NCBI GenBank assembly: GCA_041739275.1
Contig: JBGSOF010000004.1
Location: forward strand, 99,713 to 163,712
Source of the DNA: WGMI01 sp041739275
GTDB taxonomy: Bacteria; Bacteroidota; Bacteroidia; Flavobacteriales; Schleiferiaceae
DNA length: 64,000 nt
Direction: 5' to 3'
Below the pieces are notes generated by a model. It was not told where the DNA came from. It made no database searches and was given only the letters and a program-made list of their open reading frames with translations. A program made the position numbers and the translations under genes. The stretch's first letter is position 1. Every line of letters starts with the position of its first letter. Shown piece by piece: positions 49,562 to 59,233 of this stretch.

Positions 49562-52063
49562 TTAAAAGGGCGGCGCGTAAGTCAATTTAAAGGCCCAATT
49601 GTCGATGGGTTCGGGCAAAGTGTAGGCTCCATAGCGATAATAAATGCCCACTCCGCTGCCCGAAAACAGGTTGTTCAACTCCAAACCCGTCTCGAAATAG
49701 CCCGAATCCATCGATTTGAAGCCAATCGTTTGATCTGAATTTCGGTTCAGCCAGCCCAGGCCAATTCCTTGAGCCAGACCGATGGTGGGCTCCCAGGAGC
49801 CCCACTTGGTCCATCGCCCCGGGGCATCGTGTCTCAGATGAACCTGAACGATGCGCTCGAGCATGAATTCGTTGTTGACCATGGCCTCAAACGACATTGG
49901 GCTGCCCAGTCCGAAGCGGCTCGGATTGCTCGCTCGAAAATTAGAGTTGGCCGCGAGCAGAAAACCATAGGGTGCATTGCCCAGATCGACGGCTCCTGCG
50001 GCCACATGGAGCCGTGTATCGCCCCAACGCAGGTTTTTCCACAGCATTTGATACTGTGCCCAGGCGGTTAGAACGTTCTCATTCAGCGCTTGTTGGCCAG
50101 CGGAGATATCGGGCGTCGCATACGAAAGCGACACATCCCAGACGGGATATCCTTTGCGTATGCGCCTGCGGCCATAGGGCCCTTGTGCATAGCGGTCGGC
50201 GGGCGCCCAGTGGAGATCGAAAGAAGTGGAGTAGAAGGTCGAGCGCAGTTCAACCGGATTTTCGGGCGGTTCAAAATATCGGTCGAAACTGTTGATGCGC
50301 ACTTCCCAAGAAGCGCTGAGCCGCGTGTGCACGTTGGGAAGGATTTCCCAGCTCAAATCGCCGGTCCAACGCTGAATGCGGTCGTATAACTCGGCAGTGT
50401 ATGCGCTATTGGTAAAGTCTAACAATCCGCGTTCTCGCTCCAAGGCGTAGCGGGCGGCACCTGTCACTTCAATTTCTTGTTTCCAAGCGATTCCAAAACT
50501 GAAAACCCCGTCGGGAGCCGGGCTGAACCTCGCGTCGAGACCCGCCTTCCACGCCTGATCTCCAAAGCCATATCCCGCGAAGCCACCGAGCGTCCACCGA
50601 GTAGAGAATTGGCGATTGGTTCGGAGTCCCGCGCCGAGACGCACCAACTCAAAGACATTGAACCGAAGCAATCGATTGATTTCGAAGTCGATAGAGCCAA
50701 GACGGACTTTCTTTTCAAACAGTGCTTGGCCGAACATCACCCAACGATCGAGATTGAGTTCTTGCCCTACACTGTCGATGAAGGTATACGTGCCGCGTTC
50801 GACCGAATCGAGCGGCTGGGTGCGATATCGTTGCCAAAATTCGTCTTCTCGCTTGGTGCTGGCATCGTCGAGGCTGAGCTCGACTCTGGGAATGTCTTTT
50901 TTGACGAGTTCGGGATTGATTCGAATATCGCTGAGATAGGTTCTTCCAATGCCCACGAGTGGTGCCTTATTAACGCTCACGGCAGAGAGCTCCATGTCTG
51001 TCAAGAGTTGCGTGGTGAACCAAGTCTTTCCAAAGCGCTCGTACCTCTGCTGGAGCTTAATCGAAAAGCCCGAAGTGTCTTCAACTTGAGCTTTGGCATT
51101 GCGCAGCGACCAATCAGCCGAGCCAATCGAGAGGTAGCCGCGCATCAGGTCTGTTCGATTCGGATCGATGGGCGCAAACTCGATTCCATAAACGGTGTCC
51201 GGAACCGAAATGGCCGCTCCGGCTCCTTCGGGGTCAAGGGTGATGTTGCCGATCAAACTGTCGCGAATTTGATACCAGTAGTGCTTGCCCGCCCCTGGTC
51301 CGATGGGGTTGATGAAGCGGGTAAACAGGATTTCGAGCTCGTCGGGATAGAAGGAAAGCGATTGAAGCTGGGTGCCGATCAGGGCGAAATCGGCGCGCTG
51401 CAATCCGGAAATTCGAGAGGCCAAAACGCGTTCGTTGTCTCGGCTGCCCTTGATGTAGTTGCGCTCTGTGATGCTCTCCATCAAAAACAAATGGCTGCGA
51501 TCGATAAATCTCTTTGTCGCAATGGCCGAGCTATCGGGCTGACCCTGTTCGTCTTCTGTTTTGAGCGAATCGACGTTGATGGTAAGCAGGAGCTTGTTGT
51601 AGCTCGAATACTGAAAGCTCTCCAGTCCGAGGGGATTGTTTTGGGCTCTGTGTTTTTCGGTTTGACGAATGATGCGCAAAGCGGGATTTTCGCCGGCCGT
51701 AATCACAATGTCGTCGAGAACTTCTTCAGCCCGCTCGAGCTTTACCACCGAGGCCTGATTGGCGGGCAAGGTTTTGCGTTTATAGCCGACGTAGCTCACG
51801 GTGAGCTTGCTGGATGCATCGGGAACTTTGAGTGAAAACAGCCCGTCGATGTCGGTCATGGTTCCACCTTTTTGCCCTTCGATCAAGACATAAGCAAATG
51901 GGATCGGGCTCAGATCTTTGGAGTCGACCACCCGGCCCGATACTTCGACCGGGGCCGCGCTTTGGGCGAATGAACACAGTTGCCCGAAGAGCAAAGCGGC
52001 AAGGAGCGAGATCTTCTCGCGCAAACGAGGTCTCCGCAGAGTGCACATCGACTGTTTGGGCAT
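49562..52063 (-). CDS. DUF5686 and carboxypeptidase-regulatory-like domain protein
   Basis: 833 aa outer-membrane protein. Signal peptide ends near QLCSFAQ; residues about 38-110 are a CarboxypepD_reg-like domain (VSGRVVDSKDLSPIPFAYVLI, SYVGYKRKTL); then a DUF5686 region with ERNYIKGSRDNERVLASRISG, FYPDELEILFTRFINPIGPGA (key residues) and a C-terminal beta-barrel-like part ending in KLTYAPPF with terminal Phe. Common in Bacteroidota; function unproven, sometimes described as a TonB-independent porin-like protein. It lies 46 bases after queA. Confidence 0.88.
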   Translation of the reverse strand: MPKQSMCTLRRPRLREKISLLAALLFGQLCSFAQSAAPVEVSGRVVDSKDLSPIPFAYVLIEGQKGGTMTDIDGLFSLKVPDASSKLTVSYVGYKRKTLPANQASVVKLERAEEVLDDIVITAGENPALRIIRQTEKHRAQNNPLGLESFQYSSYNKLLLTINVDSLKTEDEQGQPDSSAIATKRFIDRSHLFLMESITERNYIKGSRDNERVLASRISGLQRADFALIGTQLQSLSFYPDELEILFTRFINPIGPGAGKHYWYQIRDSLIGNITLDPEGAGAAISVPDTVYGIEFAPIDPNRTDLMRGYLSIGSADWSLRNAKAQVEDTSGFSIKLQQRYERFGKTWFTTQLLTDMELSAVSVNKAPLVGIGRTYLSDIRINPELVKKDIPRVELSLDDASTKREDEFWQRYRTQPLDSVERGTYTFIDSVGQELNLDRWVMFGQALFEKKVRLGSIDFEINRLLRFNVFELVRLGAGLRTNRQFSTRWTLGGFAGYGFGDQAWKAGLDARFSPAPDGVFSFGIAWKQEIEVTGAARYALERERGLLDFTNSAYTAELYDRIQRWTGDLSWEILPNVHTRLSASWEVRINSFDRYFEPPENPVELRSTFYSTSFDLHWAPADRYAQGPYGRRRIRKGYPVWDVSLSYATPDISAGQQALNENVLTAWAQYQMLWKNLRWGDTRLHVAAGAVDLGNAPYGFLLAANSNFRASNPSRFGLGSPMSFEAMVNNEFMLERIVQVHLRHDAPGRWTKWGSWEPTIGLAQGIGLGWLNRNSDQTIGFKSMDSGYFETGLELNNLFSGSGVGIYYRYGAYTLPEPIDNWAFKLTYAPPF

Positions 52064-52108
52064 CGGCAGCTTTGAATCGGCCGAGAAGTTAAGCAGTCGA
52101 AGTGTGAT

Positions 52109-53164
52109 TTACAGAATCAACATGGCGTCGCCGTAGGCCAAAAAGCGGTATTTTTCTTTAATGGCTTCTTGGTAGGCGTGCATAATCACTTCGTGTCCGC
52201 AAAAGGCTGCCTTGAGCATCAACAGTGTTGATTGTGGCTCTTGGAAGTTGGTAATCAGCGAGGTGGGGATGTTGAATTCGTATGGAGGAAAGATAAAACG
52301 GCTGGTCCAACCGTCGTAAGGGTTCACTGTCTTGGTGGTCGAAACGCTGCTCTCGAGCGCCCTCACGACCGTTGATCCCACGGCGCACACCTGCTTTTTC
52401 GCAATAATGCTCTTGTTGATAATGTCGGTGTTTTCGCGCGTCATCCAGAACTGCTCCGAGTCCATTTTATGCTTGCTCAAATCTTCGACTTCTACCTGCT
52501 TGAAGGTGCCGAGACCGACGTGCATGGTGATCATTGCAAAGTTGACCCCTTTGATTTCCATGCGCTTGACCAACTGCTTGCTGAAGTGCAAACTGGCCAC
52601 GGGTGCGGCGACGGCTCCTTCGTGCTTGGCGAAGATGCTCTGATAACGCTCGGCATCTTCGGGCTCCACGGGCCGGGTGATGTATTTGGGGATAGGCGTT
52701 TCGCCTAGATCTTTTAGTTTTTGGCGGAAGGCGTCATAAGGCCCGTCAAACAAGAACCTCAGGGTGCGGCCCCGAGAAGTGGTGTTGTCGATGACCTCGG
52801 CCACCAATTCATCGTCTTCGCCGAAATAGAGCTTATTTCCGATTCTGATTTTTCGAGCGGGGTCTACGAGTACGTCCCACAGACGACTTTCGGAATTGAG
52901 TTCGCGAAGCAGGAAAACTTCGATTTGGGCACCGGTTTTTTCTTTGTTGCCGTACATCCGCGCCGGGAAAACCAAGGAGTCGTTCATCACCATCACGTCG
53001 CCCTCTTGAAAGTAGTCGAGGACTTCGTGAAACATCCGGTGTTCGATTTTTCCACTGTCGCGATGCAATACGAGCAGCCGGCTGTCGTCGCGATTGATCG
53101 TGGGGTGTTGCGCGATCAGTTCGGTCGGCAGCTCATACATAAAATGAGACAGCTTCATTTTCAT
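52109..53164 (-). CDS. queA: S-adenosylmethionine:tRNA ribosyltransferase-isomerase
   Basis: 351 aa QueA, which transfers the ribosyl part of SAM to preQ1 in tRNA to give epoxyqueuosine. Family motifs: FMYELPTELIAQHP at the N-terminus, DSRLLVLHR, VMVMNDSLVFPARMYG, PVASLHFSKQL, HVGLGTFKQVEVEDL and FMTREN-like, PYEF...TNFQEPQSTLLMLKAAF. Length normal. First gene of a possible minus-strand unit queA-DUF5686-MMPL-rfbA-polyprenyl synthase. Confidence 0.96.
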   Translation of the reverse strand: MKMKLSHFMYELPTELIAQHPTINRDDSRLLVLHRDSGKIEHRMFHEVLDYFQEGDVMVMNDSLVFPARMYGNKEKTGAQIEVFLLRELNSESRLWDVLVDPARKIRIGNKLYFGEDDELVAEVIDNTTSRGRTLRFLFDGPYDAFRQKLKDLGETPIPKYITRPVEPEDAERYQSIFAKHEGAVAAPVASLHFSKQLVKRMEIKGVNFAMITMHVGLGTFKQVEVEDLSKHKMDSEQFWMTRENTDIINKSIIAKKQVCAVGSTVVRALESSVSTTKTVNPYDGWTSRFIFPPYEFNIPTSLITNFQEPQSTLLMLKAAFCGHEVIMHAYQEAIKEKYRFLAYGDAMLIL

Positions 53165-53231
53165 AACAATCCGGGCTTGGGATTAAAGGGGGTGCAAAAG
53201 TACGGTTTCTGAAGGGGGGGTGTCAAGTGAA

Positions 53232-53267
53232 ATAAAAAAGACAGGGCCGCACCGAGGTGCAGCCCTG
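53232..53267 (-). terminator. Strong terminator of the alpha-glucan utilisation operon
   Basis: Minus strand: CAGGGCTGCACC, short loop, GGTGCGGCCCTG (one internal mismatch) at 53267-53242, followed by a T-rich tract (53240-53232). It lies 60-95 bases after the last gene of the Sus-type operon. Confidence 0.9.
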
Positions 53268-53328
53268 ATAGCCGGCGTTGGAAAACGACCGACTATTTAC
53301 CCCCTTCTTTCGCCTTGTTTGGAGTGGT

Positions 53329-54195
53329 TTAGGGGCAACCTACCTCCCCGGCAATGTCGTAGGCCACGCGTTCCTCACCAAAAGCGAAGTTTTTGCGTCG
53401 CACAATGAATTTATAACTTTTAATTGAAACCGGGCTCGAAAAGTTAAAAATTTCCTCAAGAATGAAGATTTTCTGAAAAACCCCACCTCCGAGGTATTCC
53501 ATTTGCAAATCAGGGTTGTTGCCCACTTGGAGGTAAGCCGAAGGGCGATACACTACGCCGGCGCTATCGGTGCATTCGACGTAGAGGTAGCAATCGTCCG
53601 GAGCGAGGTTTTGCATGGATACAGAGTCTTCTCTAAAGTTCTCGTAGGTGATGATGACGGCGTCTTCCTGCTGCGGCAGCGCCGGGAACTTCCAAGCAGG
53701 CAATCGGTCGGTTGCAGGTGGGTCAATGGGCACGCTGAGGTCGTCCGATTTGCGGTCCGGGGCACCATATCCTCCGCCGTCTTTGGGCTTGACCAAAAAG
53801 AACAGGTCGTTGGCATAAGCCGTGGCCGCGTCGGTTTCATACCAAGCGATCAGGGTCGGCTTGAATGTAAAACGGTATTTGCGTTCGGCGACTTTGGTCA
53901 TTTTGAGCAGGTCGTTCGAATTTTTCCAAGGGGTAGTTCCCTGTCCGTTTTCGAGGGGATGCCCTGCGGGGTGCTCTGCGGGTCTCCAAGTCCAAATGTG
54001 GATGTCCAAACCGGCATCGGCGTCGGCCACGAGGTTTTGAACGTATTCTTGAGATTGGTCGAGTGCATTCAAATCAACCTCGATGACAAGGCTGTCGTTT
54101 GGGTCGACTTTTTCGGGAATGGTAGTCACTTGTGCGTTGAGCGCCAAGGCTGAAGCGCAAAGTGCGCCGATCGAGAGGATTCGAGTCGATTTCAT
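53329..54195 (-). CDS. Secreted Sus-locus protein sharing the amylase N-terminal module (DUF4961-like)
   Basis: 288 aa. ATG at 54195 (MKSTRILSIGALCASALALNAQ) gives a Sec signal without lipobox; the start overlaps the preceding stop (ATGA). Residues about 22-145 align with residues about 25-160 of the GH13 amylase in the same locus: TTIPEKVDPNDSLVIEVDLN, YVQNLVADADAGLDIHIWTW, HPAGHPLENGQGTTPWKNSN and FFLVKPKDGGGYGAPDRKSDD. The rest (to CP at the end) is a second beta-rich part with FNFSSPVSIKSYKFIVRRK. Probably a starch-binding accessory protein like SusE/SusF; exact family name is tentative. Confidence 0.75.
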   Translation of the reverse strand: MKSTRILSIGALCASALALNAQVTTIPEKVDPNDSLVIEVDLNALDQSQEYVQNLVADADAGLDIHIWTWRPAEHPAGHPLENGQGTTPWKNSNDLLKMTKVAERKYRFTFKPTLIAWYETDAATAYANDLFFLVKPKDGGGYGAPDRKSDDLSVPIDPPATDRLPAWKFPALPQQEDAVIITYENFREDSVSMQNLAPDDCYLYVECTDSAGVVYRPSAYLQVGNNPDLQMEYLGGGVFQKIFILEEIFNFSSPVSIKSYKFIVRRKNFAFGEERVAYDIAGEVGCP

Positions 54196-54662
54196 TGACG
54201 AATAAAGCTGTAGGTGTAGGTCAAGTTGGCAGCACCGCACAAATCAGAATGGAGTTTAAAACCCATTTGGTTGTCGATGGGACGCACCATTTGAGTGAGC
54301 TCTACCACGATGGAATCGCCCGAAGTGGGATACAGACTCATCGCTGAGGGAAACTCCGGGTTGTCGAAGGAAAAGTTGCCGTCGTTGCCGATCCAATCGC
54401 TGCCATAGCCCGGTTCGGTTACCGCGTATGTGCCATCGTTGTAATTGAATTGCACACTCATGGGGTCTTGCAAAAAGACCGCGCTCACATCTTGGGTTTC
54501 GGGTACGGGCTGAGTCTCGTCGGTCAGCTCCATCGCGCTGAGGACCCACTGTCCTGTAACTCCTTCGACCAGCGAATAATCGGGGCCGATTTCTTTAAAG
54601 GGGTCAGGCTGGCAAGCCGCCAAGAGCAGGAGGGCCCCAAGGGCCGCAGCAATGTTTTTCAT
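54192..54662 (-). CDS. DUF5004-like lipoprotein of the Sus locus
   Basis: 156 aa lipoprotein. The ATG at 54662 gives MKNIAAALGALLLLAACQPDP with lipobox LLAAC; an ATG 12 codons upstream (54698) is possible but spoils the signal peptide. Mature part: GQWVLSAMELTDETQPV, SVQFNYNDGTYAVTEPGYGSDW, DNQMGFKLHSDLCG, a lipocalin-like small beta domain resembling DUF5004 proteins found after SusD. Presumably surface-exposed and helping glycan capture; inference from position. Confidence 0.7.
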   Translation of the reverse strand: MKNIAAALGALLLLAACQPDPFKEIGPDYSLVEGVTGQWVLSAMELTDETQPVPETQDVSAVFLQDPMSVQFNYNDGTYAVTEPGYGSDWIGNDGNFSFDNPEFPSAMSLYPTSGDSIVVELTQMVRPIDNQMGFKLHSDLCGAANLTYTYSFIRQ

Positions 54663-54688
54663 GTGTTTCGAAGTCTTTGTGAGGTCTG

Positions 54689-56056
54689 TTAGTTGCATCC
54701 GCCTGTTTCGTTCAATTCGAACAAATCTGTTTGCTCGCTAATGGGGAACTGGAGCACCATGCCCGGGCAGTTCCAAGGCGAATTGCGAATTTCTGTGATT
54801 TGGCCTGAGGCACCGAGCCTTTTGAGGTCCTGCACCCGATCGCCCTCGCCAAGCATTTCAATGCGGCGTTCGTAGCGCGCGGCTTCGAGAACGGTTCCCG
54901 CACCCACGGACGAATTCAAATTGCGGCTTGAGTTTCCGAACGCCCGCTCCCGGAGGTCGTTGATGTCTTGAATAGCCGTCGTCAGGTCTTGATTTAAGAT
55001 GGCAAGAGACTCGGCGCGAATCAGCTTGATGTCGGTGAGGTGCAACACAGGGATGTTGAAATAGTCTTTGTTGAACTTGGTCACCGCCACGTATTGATTG
55101 GGTTGTCCGGCGTTTCTCAGTTCGATCCAGCGGCTGCGCAAATCAGACGTATCCAAACCGTAGGTGTTGTAGAATTCCAGAGAAGCGCGAAGTGTGGGGT
55201 TGGCGTTGGAGAGGTCAGAGCGGTAGTTGCCTGCAAGTGTTCCGCTGCGCTGGTCTTCGAAGCGAGAAATGGTGCTGAAGATGGCCTCTGAGCTCACGAC
55301 GTTCTGCAAGAATCGGTCGGTGGAGTCTTCGAGCGCATACAGCCCCGAATTGATCACTTTGTTGGCGTATTCCGCCGCTTTGGCGTAGTCGTTCATCTGG
55401 AAATACACCTTGGCCAGCAGCGCCTGGGCCGCCGACTTGGTGGCATAAGACCCGTTGTTGTCGGGCAGTTCAATTTCGGCGCGAAGCAGGTCGCTTAATA
55501 CCTGGCTGTACACCTCAGCAACGGTGTTGCGGCCCCCCAAGACGGGCTCCGAGCTCGTTTTGATTTGAATGCCCACATGGCTGTTGTCGGGCGAAAAACC
55601 AAACGGTTGGGCCCAACCGCGCACGAGTTCAAAATGAGCCATTCCGCGCAAGAAGTGCGCTTCTCCGGACACGCTTGTTTTGCGATCGTCGCTGAGCGGA
55701 GATGAGGGCACGCGCTCGATCAATGTGTTTGCGCGATAAATAATGATGTAGGGCTCTCCGTAGGTGCTGCCAATGGTGCTGTTGAAGAACAGCATGTCGC
55801 GGTTGTACACCTCGTTGTAGTCGGAATTATTGTTCGGCGCCGCGAGGTGGTCGCCCAGCAGTTCAAACAGGTTTTGCAGCCGGCCGTTGTAGGTGTTGGC
55901 GGTTACGTCATAGCAGCTATTGAGAAGCTCCTCATAGTCCTGGGCCGTCTCTAAGGCTTCGTCTTCGAGGAGGACGCCTTGGGGCGGCACATCGAGAAAA
56001 TCTTCGCACGAAACCAGTGCCAAAGCGGCAAACAGGGAGAAAAGAATTCGTTTCAT
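54689..56056 (-). CDS. susD: SusD/RagB family glycan-binding lipoprotein
   Basis: 455 aa surface lipoprotein that forms the lid of the SusC channel and binds oligosaccharide. Signal MKRILFSLFAALALVSCEDFLD with lipobox; N-terminal SusD motif EDFLDVPPQGVLLEDEAL; TPR-like helices, for example AQALLAKVYFQMNDYAKAAEYANKVI-type segment (key AKVYFQMNDY), and C-terminal LIRAESLAILNQD, ERRIEMLGEGDRVQDLKRLG. It sits 18 bases after susC. Confidence 0.93.
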   Translation of the reverse strand: MKRILFSLFAALALVSCEDFLDVPPQGVLLEDEALETAQDYEELLNSCYDVTANTYNGRLQNLFELLGDHLAAPNNNSDYNEVYNRDMLFFNSTIGSTYGEPYIIIYRANTLIERVPSSPLSDDRKTSVSGEAHFLRGMAHFELVRGWAQPFGFSPDNSHVGIQIKTSSEPVLGGRNTVAEVYSQVLSDLLRAEIELPDNNGSYATKSAAQALLAKVYFQMNDYAKAAEYANKVINSGLYALEDSTDRFLQNVVSSEAIFSTISRFEDQRSGTLAGNYRSDLSNANPTLRASLEFYNTYGLDTSDLRSRWIELRNAGQPNQYVAVTKFNKDYFNIPVLHLTDIKLIRAESLAILNQDLTTAIQDINDLRERAFGNSSRNLNSSVGAGTVLEAARYERRIEMLGEGDRVQDLKRLGASGQITEIRNSPWNCPGMVLQFPISEQTDLFELNETGGCN

Positions 56057-56074
56057 AGTGTTTTGCTGTGGCGA

Positions 56075-59000
56075 TTAAAAGCTGAGGTCAACTCCGATGC
56101 TGAACGTCCGCTCTTGAGGAGCCGTCAAGAAGGTGATATTCGGGCTCATGTTCCGGTCTGTGGCGTTCTCGAAGTCGCGGGCGATTTCGGGGTCGAGCCC
56201 GGGGTATTTGGTGAACGTCAACAGATTGGTGGCCACCACATACACCCGCATCCGATCGAGTTTCCAGCGATTGACTTGTTCGGTCGGGAAGTTATAGCCC
56301 AGTTGCACGTTTCTCAACCGGAGATAGCTGCCGTCGTGTAGCCATAAGTTGGTGTTGATCCAAGGAGTGGTTGAACCCAATTCAGAGTTTAATGTCGTGA
56401 GCTTGGGATACTTCGACTGATCTCCGGGCTGCTGCCAGCGGTCGTAAATGTGAGGGGTGTGGTTCCACAAGCCATCGCCCAAGCTCATCGAACCCAATTG
56501 GCGCTTGCTCGAGCTGTCGTAGATATCGCCCCCGATCACAAAGGCAAACAAGAAGCTGAAATCAAAACCTCCATACGTAAAGGTGTTGTTGACACCGCCC
56601 ACGGCATCGGGCAATACATTGCCAACGGCTACCCGATCGTCCGGAGTCCAAGTATAGGTGGGATCGCCATTGATGTCGAGATACACCGGACGGCCATTTT
56701 CGGGGTCTACATGACTAAAGCGAACGAGGTAGTTGGTACCCACGGGTTCTCCGACGATTACCCGGGTGTCGTTGGTTCCACCGCCCACGGCATCGGCGCT
56801 GTACCCCCCAATGCTCAAGAGCTCGTTGTAGTTGCTCGCGATGTTGAACTCTGTCGTCCAGCCCAGATTGCCGACGAGGTTCCTCGTTTTAAAGTTGAAT
56901 TCTACCCCTCGGTTGACAATTTCGGCCACGTTATCCCAATAGTTGGCAAAACCTGTGGAGCGAGGAACGCTGATCGAGAGCAAGATTTCGTCGCTAAAGC
57001 GGTCGTAATAGGCAATTTCGCCGGTGACGCGGTCTTTAAACATTCCAAATTCAAATCCAAAGTCAATCACTCGGCTGTTCTCCCACTGCAAGTTGGGGTT
57101 TTCGTAGTTGGTCGGGTAGAGAATGGGGCTTCCATTATATCCTACAGTTCCGCGCCCCCAAGTACCCCTCCACTGATCTCCTGGGAAAGCCGCATTGCCT
57201 GTAAATCCGTAGCTCGCCTTGAATTTGAGGTAGTTCAACCACTCAACAGACTTCATAAAGCCCTCTTCACTCATGATCCACCCTGCTGAAATCGAAGGGA
57301 AAAACCCAATCCGCTTATTCGGACCAAACTTGGAAGAACCGTCTGCGCGGACGACGAGTTGAGCAAGGTATTTGTCTTTATAACTGTAGTTTACGCGTCC
57401 AAACCACGATGCGAAGGTGTATCGCTCTTCAGGGATTACTGTGTCGAAGGGATTGTCGTTGCGAATGGCGTCGTCTTCGTAAAAAGTGCCCGTAGCATTC
57501 TGAATGCTGTTGCTGGTGGTGCCGTTTCCGGTGCTAAACGCTTCGCGGAATCGGTAATAAGACTGGGTTTCGGTACCCACCAAGTAGGTTAAAACATTCG
57601 AGGAATCGAGGCGATGGAGATAAGCCGCTGTGAGATTGGCATTCCAGTTTCGCACGTGGCGCGGTGTTCTCGTGGAGGTGCCCGATGTGGCTTGATTTGA
57701 GAATGTTCCCGGCTCGAAAACGTCTTCTGTGAGGTTCATGTAATCGTAACCTCCGGTGGCCTTGATGGTCAAGGGCTTGATCGGATTGTATGTAACACTG
57801 GCATTGGTGATCGAACGCAGTTCTTGGATTCTCCAAGTTTTGAGTTCTCGCACGGCCACCGGGTTATTGTTCGCTCCGGCGTCGAGCCAAAAAGTGCCGT
57901 CGGGGTTGTAGATGGGGTAAATGGGAAGTGCTGTGCTCATGGCCGCTCCTAAACCTCCGGACCACGCATTGTCTACGCGATTGTTTCGTCCTCGAGAAAG
58001 CGAGCTGCCCAAACCGATCGCAAGCTTCTCACTTAACTTGTAATCACCATTCACCCTGCCCGAGAGACGCTCGTAGCTGTTTCCGCGCAAATAGCTGTCG
58101 TTGAGATCGTAGCTAACGCCGCCGTACAGGTTGTATTTCTTAGTGGCTTTTTGAACGCTCAAGTCGTAGCGCTGTTTGAAGCCGGTGGTGATGGTCTGAT
58201 CGACCCAGTCGGTATTCGTGGCCTGAGCTTCTTCCCAGGTCAGGTTGGCGGGCAACTCCGGAGTACCCACTCGACCGTCGTTCGTCCACGCCTCTTTGTA
58301 CAACTGAAGCCATTCTGCGCTGTTGAGCATTTCCGGCCGCTTGGTGGGATCGGAAGTGCCCAGTCGGGTGCTGAAATTCCAGCTGAGTTTGTCGCCCTTT
58401 CCTCGTTTGGTGGTGATCAAAATAACTCCGTTCGCCCCGCGAGAGCCATAGATCGAAGTGGAGGCGGCGTCTTTCAGAATCTCGATGTTTTCGATGTCGT
58501 TCGGGTTCAATGAAGCCAAGGGGTTGTTGTTGAACGCTCCTCCATTGCCCGTAATGAAATAGTCTTGGGTAATCGGAATCCCGTCGACTACATACAATGG
58601 GTCGCCCCCAGATGAGACCGAGGCCACTCCGCGCACGCGGATCAAAGAGCCCGAACCCGCCACACCCGAACCCGTAATGACCTGAACCCCGGCGGCTTTG
58701 CCTTGAATCGCACTTTCGAACGAAGGCGTGGGCATATCGTCGAGTTTCTTGGCGTCGAGTTTGACAATCGAGCCGGTCACTTCTCGGCGGCGCTGTACCC
58801 CATAACCCACCACCACGACCTCGTCGAGGTTGCTCTGCTCAGGCTTTAGAGAAATGCTTCCGAGGTCGACCGTTTGTCCCTTAGCTACGCTCACTACGCG
58901 CTTTTGGGTAGTGTATCCCAGCGATCGGATCTCTACAGTGATGTTGTCTGCAGGACGAACCGCGATTGCAAAATTTCCGTTGTTGTCGGTGGTTCCTCCG

Positions 59001-59170
59001 GTTCCTTGAGACGCGACCACCACCGAAGCTCCGGGCAGGCCGAGTTGTGTCTCGTCCAAAACTCGACCCTTAATCGTCTGCGCTTGAGCAGCCGCGGTCC
59101 AACTACACAGGGCCCATATACAGAGGCGAAGCGCTCTCTTGGCACCCATTCTCGTGTACGCGTTCATCAT
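56075..59170 (-). CDS. susC: SusC/RagA family TonB-linked outer membrane protein
   Basis: 1031 aa TonB-dependent channel for oligosaccharide import. Signal peptide ends near TAAAQA; residues about 32-110 are a CarboxypepD_reg-like domain (TIKGRVLDETQLGLPGASVVV); LDEVVVVGYGVQRR is the TonB-box region; plug domain with IQGKAAGVQVITGSG, RVRGVASVSSGGDPLYVVDG, SIYGSRGANGVILITTK; then a 22-stranded barrel ending in FSIGVDLSF. Pairs with the SusD encoded next. Upstream lies an amylase with GH13 catalytic residues, so maltodextrin is the likely substrate. Confidence 0.95.
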   Translation of the reverse strand: MMNAYTRMGAKRALRLCIWALCSWTAAAQAQTIKGRVLDETQLGLPGASVVVASQGTGGTTDNNGNFAIAVRPADNITVEIRSLGYTTQKRVVSVAKGQTVDLGSISLKPEQSNLDEVVVVGYGVQRRREVTGSIVKLDAKKLDDMPTPSFESAIQGKAAGVQVITGSGVAGSGSLIRVRGVASVSSGGDPLYVVDGIPITQDYFITGNGGAFNNNPLASLNPNDIENIEILKDAASTSIYGSRGANGVILITTKRGKGDKLSWNFSTRLGTSDPTKRPEMLNSAEWLQLYKEAWTNDGRVGTPELPANLTWEEAQATNTDWVDQTITTGFKQRYDLSVQKATKKYNLYGGVSYDLNDSYLRGNSYERLSGRVNGDYKLSEKLAIGLGSSLSRGRNNRVDNAWSGGLGAAMSTALPIYPIYNPDGTFWLDAGANNNPVAVRELKTWRIQELRSITNASVTYNPIKPLTIKATGGYDYMNLTEDVFEPGTFSNQATSGTSTRTPRHVRNWNANLTAAYLHRLDSSNVLTYLVGTETQSYYRFREAFSTGNGTTSNSIQNATGTFYEDDAIRNDNPFDTVIPEERYTFASWFGRVNYSYKDKYLAQLVVRADGSSKFGPNKRIGFFPSISAGWIMSEEGFMKSVEWLNYLKFKASYGFTGNAAFPGDQWRGTWGRGTVGYNGSPILYPTNYENPNLQWENSRVIDFGFEFGMFKDRVTGEIAYYDRFSDEILLSISVPRSTGFANYWDNVAEIVNRGVEFNFKTRNLVGNLGWTTEFNIASNYNELLSIGGYSADAVGGGTNDTRVIVGEPVGTNYLVRFSHVDPENGRPVYLDINGDPTYTWTPDDRVAVGNVLPDAVGGVNNTFTYGGFDFSFLFAFVIGGDIYDSSSKRQLGSMSLGDGLWNHTPHIYDRWQQPGDQSKYPKLTTLNSELGSTTPWINTNLWLHDGSYLRLRNVQLGYNFPTEQVNRWKLDRMRVYVVATNLLTFTKYPGLDPEIARDFENATDRNMSPNITFLTAPQERTFSIGVDLSF

Positions 59171-59193
59171 CCGTTTTCGTTCAGGTTGTTAAG

Positions 59194-59201
59194 CAAATGT
59201 A
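59194..59201 (-). promoter_or_regulatory. Candidate internal -7 promoter element before susC
   Basis: Minus strand TACATTTG (TAnnTTTG), 23 bases upstream of the susC ATG. It could allow susCD transcription separately from the amylase. No convincing -33 box. Confidence 0.35.
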
Positions 59202-59213
59202 AAAGCAGTGTGT

Positions 59214-59232
59214 ATGTGTCGCTATGACACAT
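59214..59232 (-). promoter_or_regulatory. Intercistronic hairpin between amylase and susC
   Basis: Perfect 7-bp stem ATGTGTC / GACACAT with a 5-nt loop, one base after the amylase stop and not followed by a T-run. It may stabilise or process the mRNA and set the ratio of enzyme to transporter; inference. Confidence 0.4.
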
Positions 59233-59233
59233 G

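Noticed and set aside
50477..51835. 452-codon frame antisense to the DUF5686 gene
   Set aside because: No start context, no domain, and complementary to conserved DUF5686 sequence; a shadow frame.
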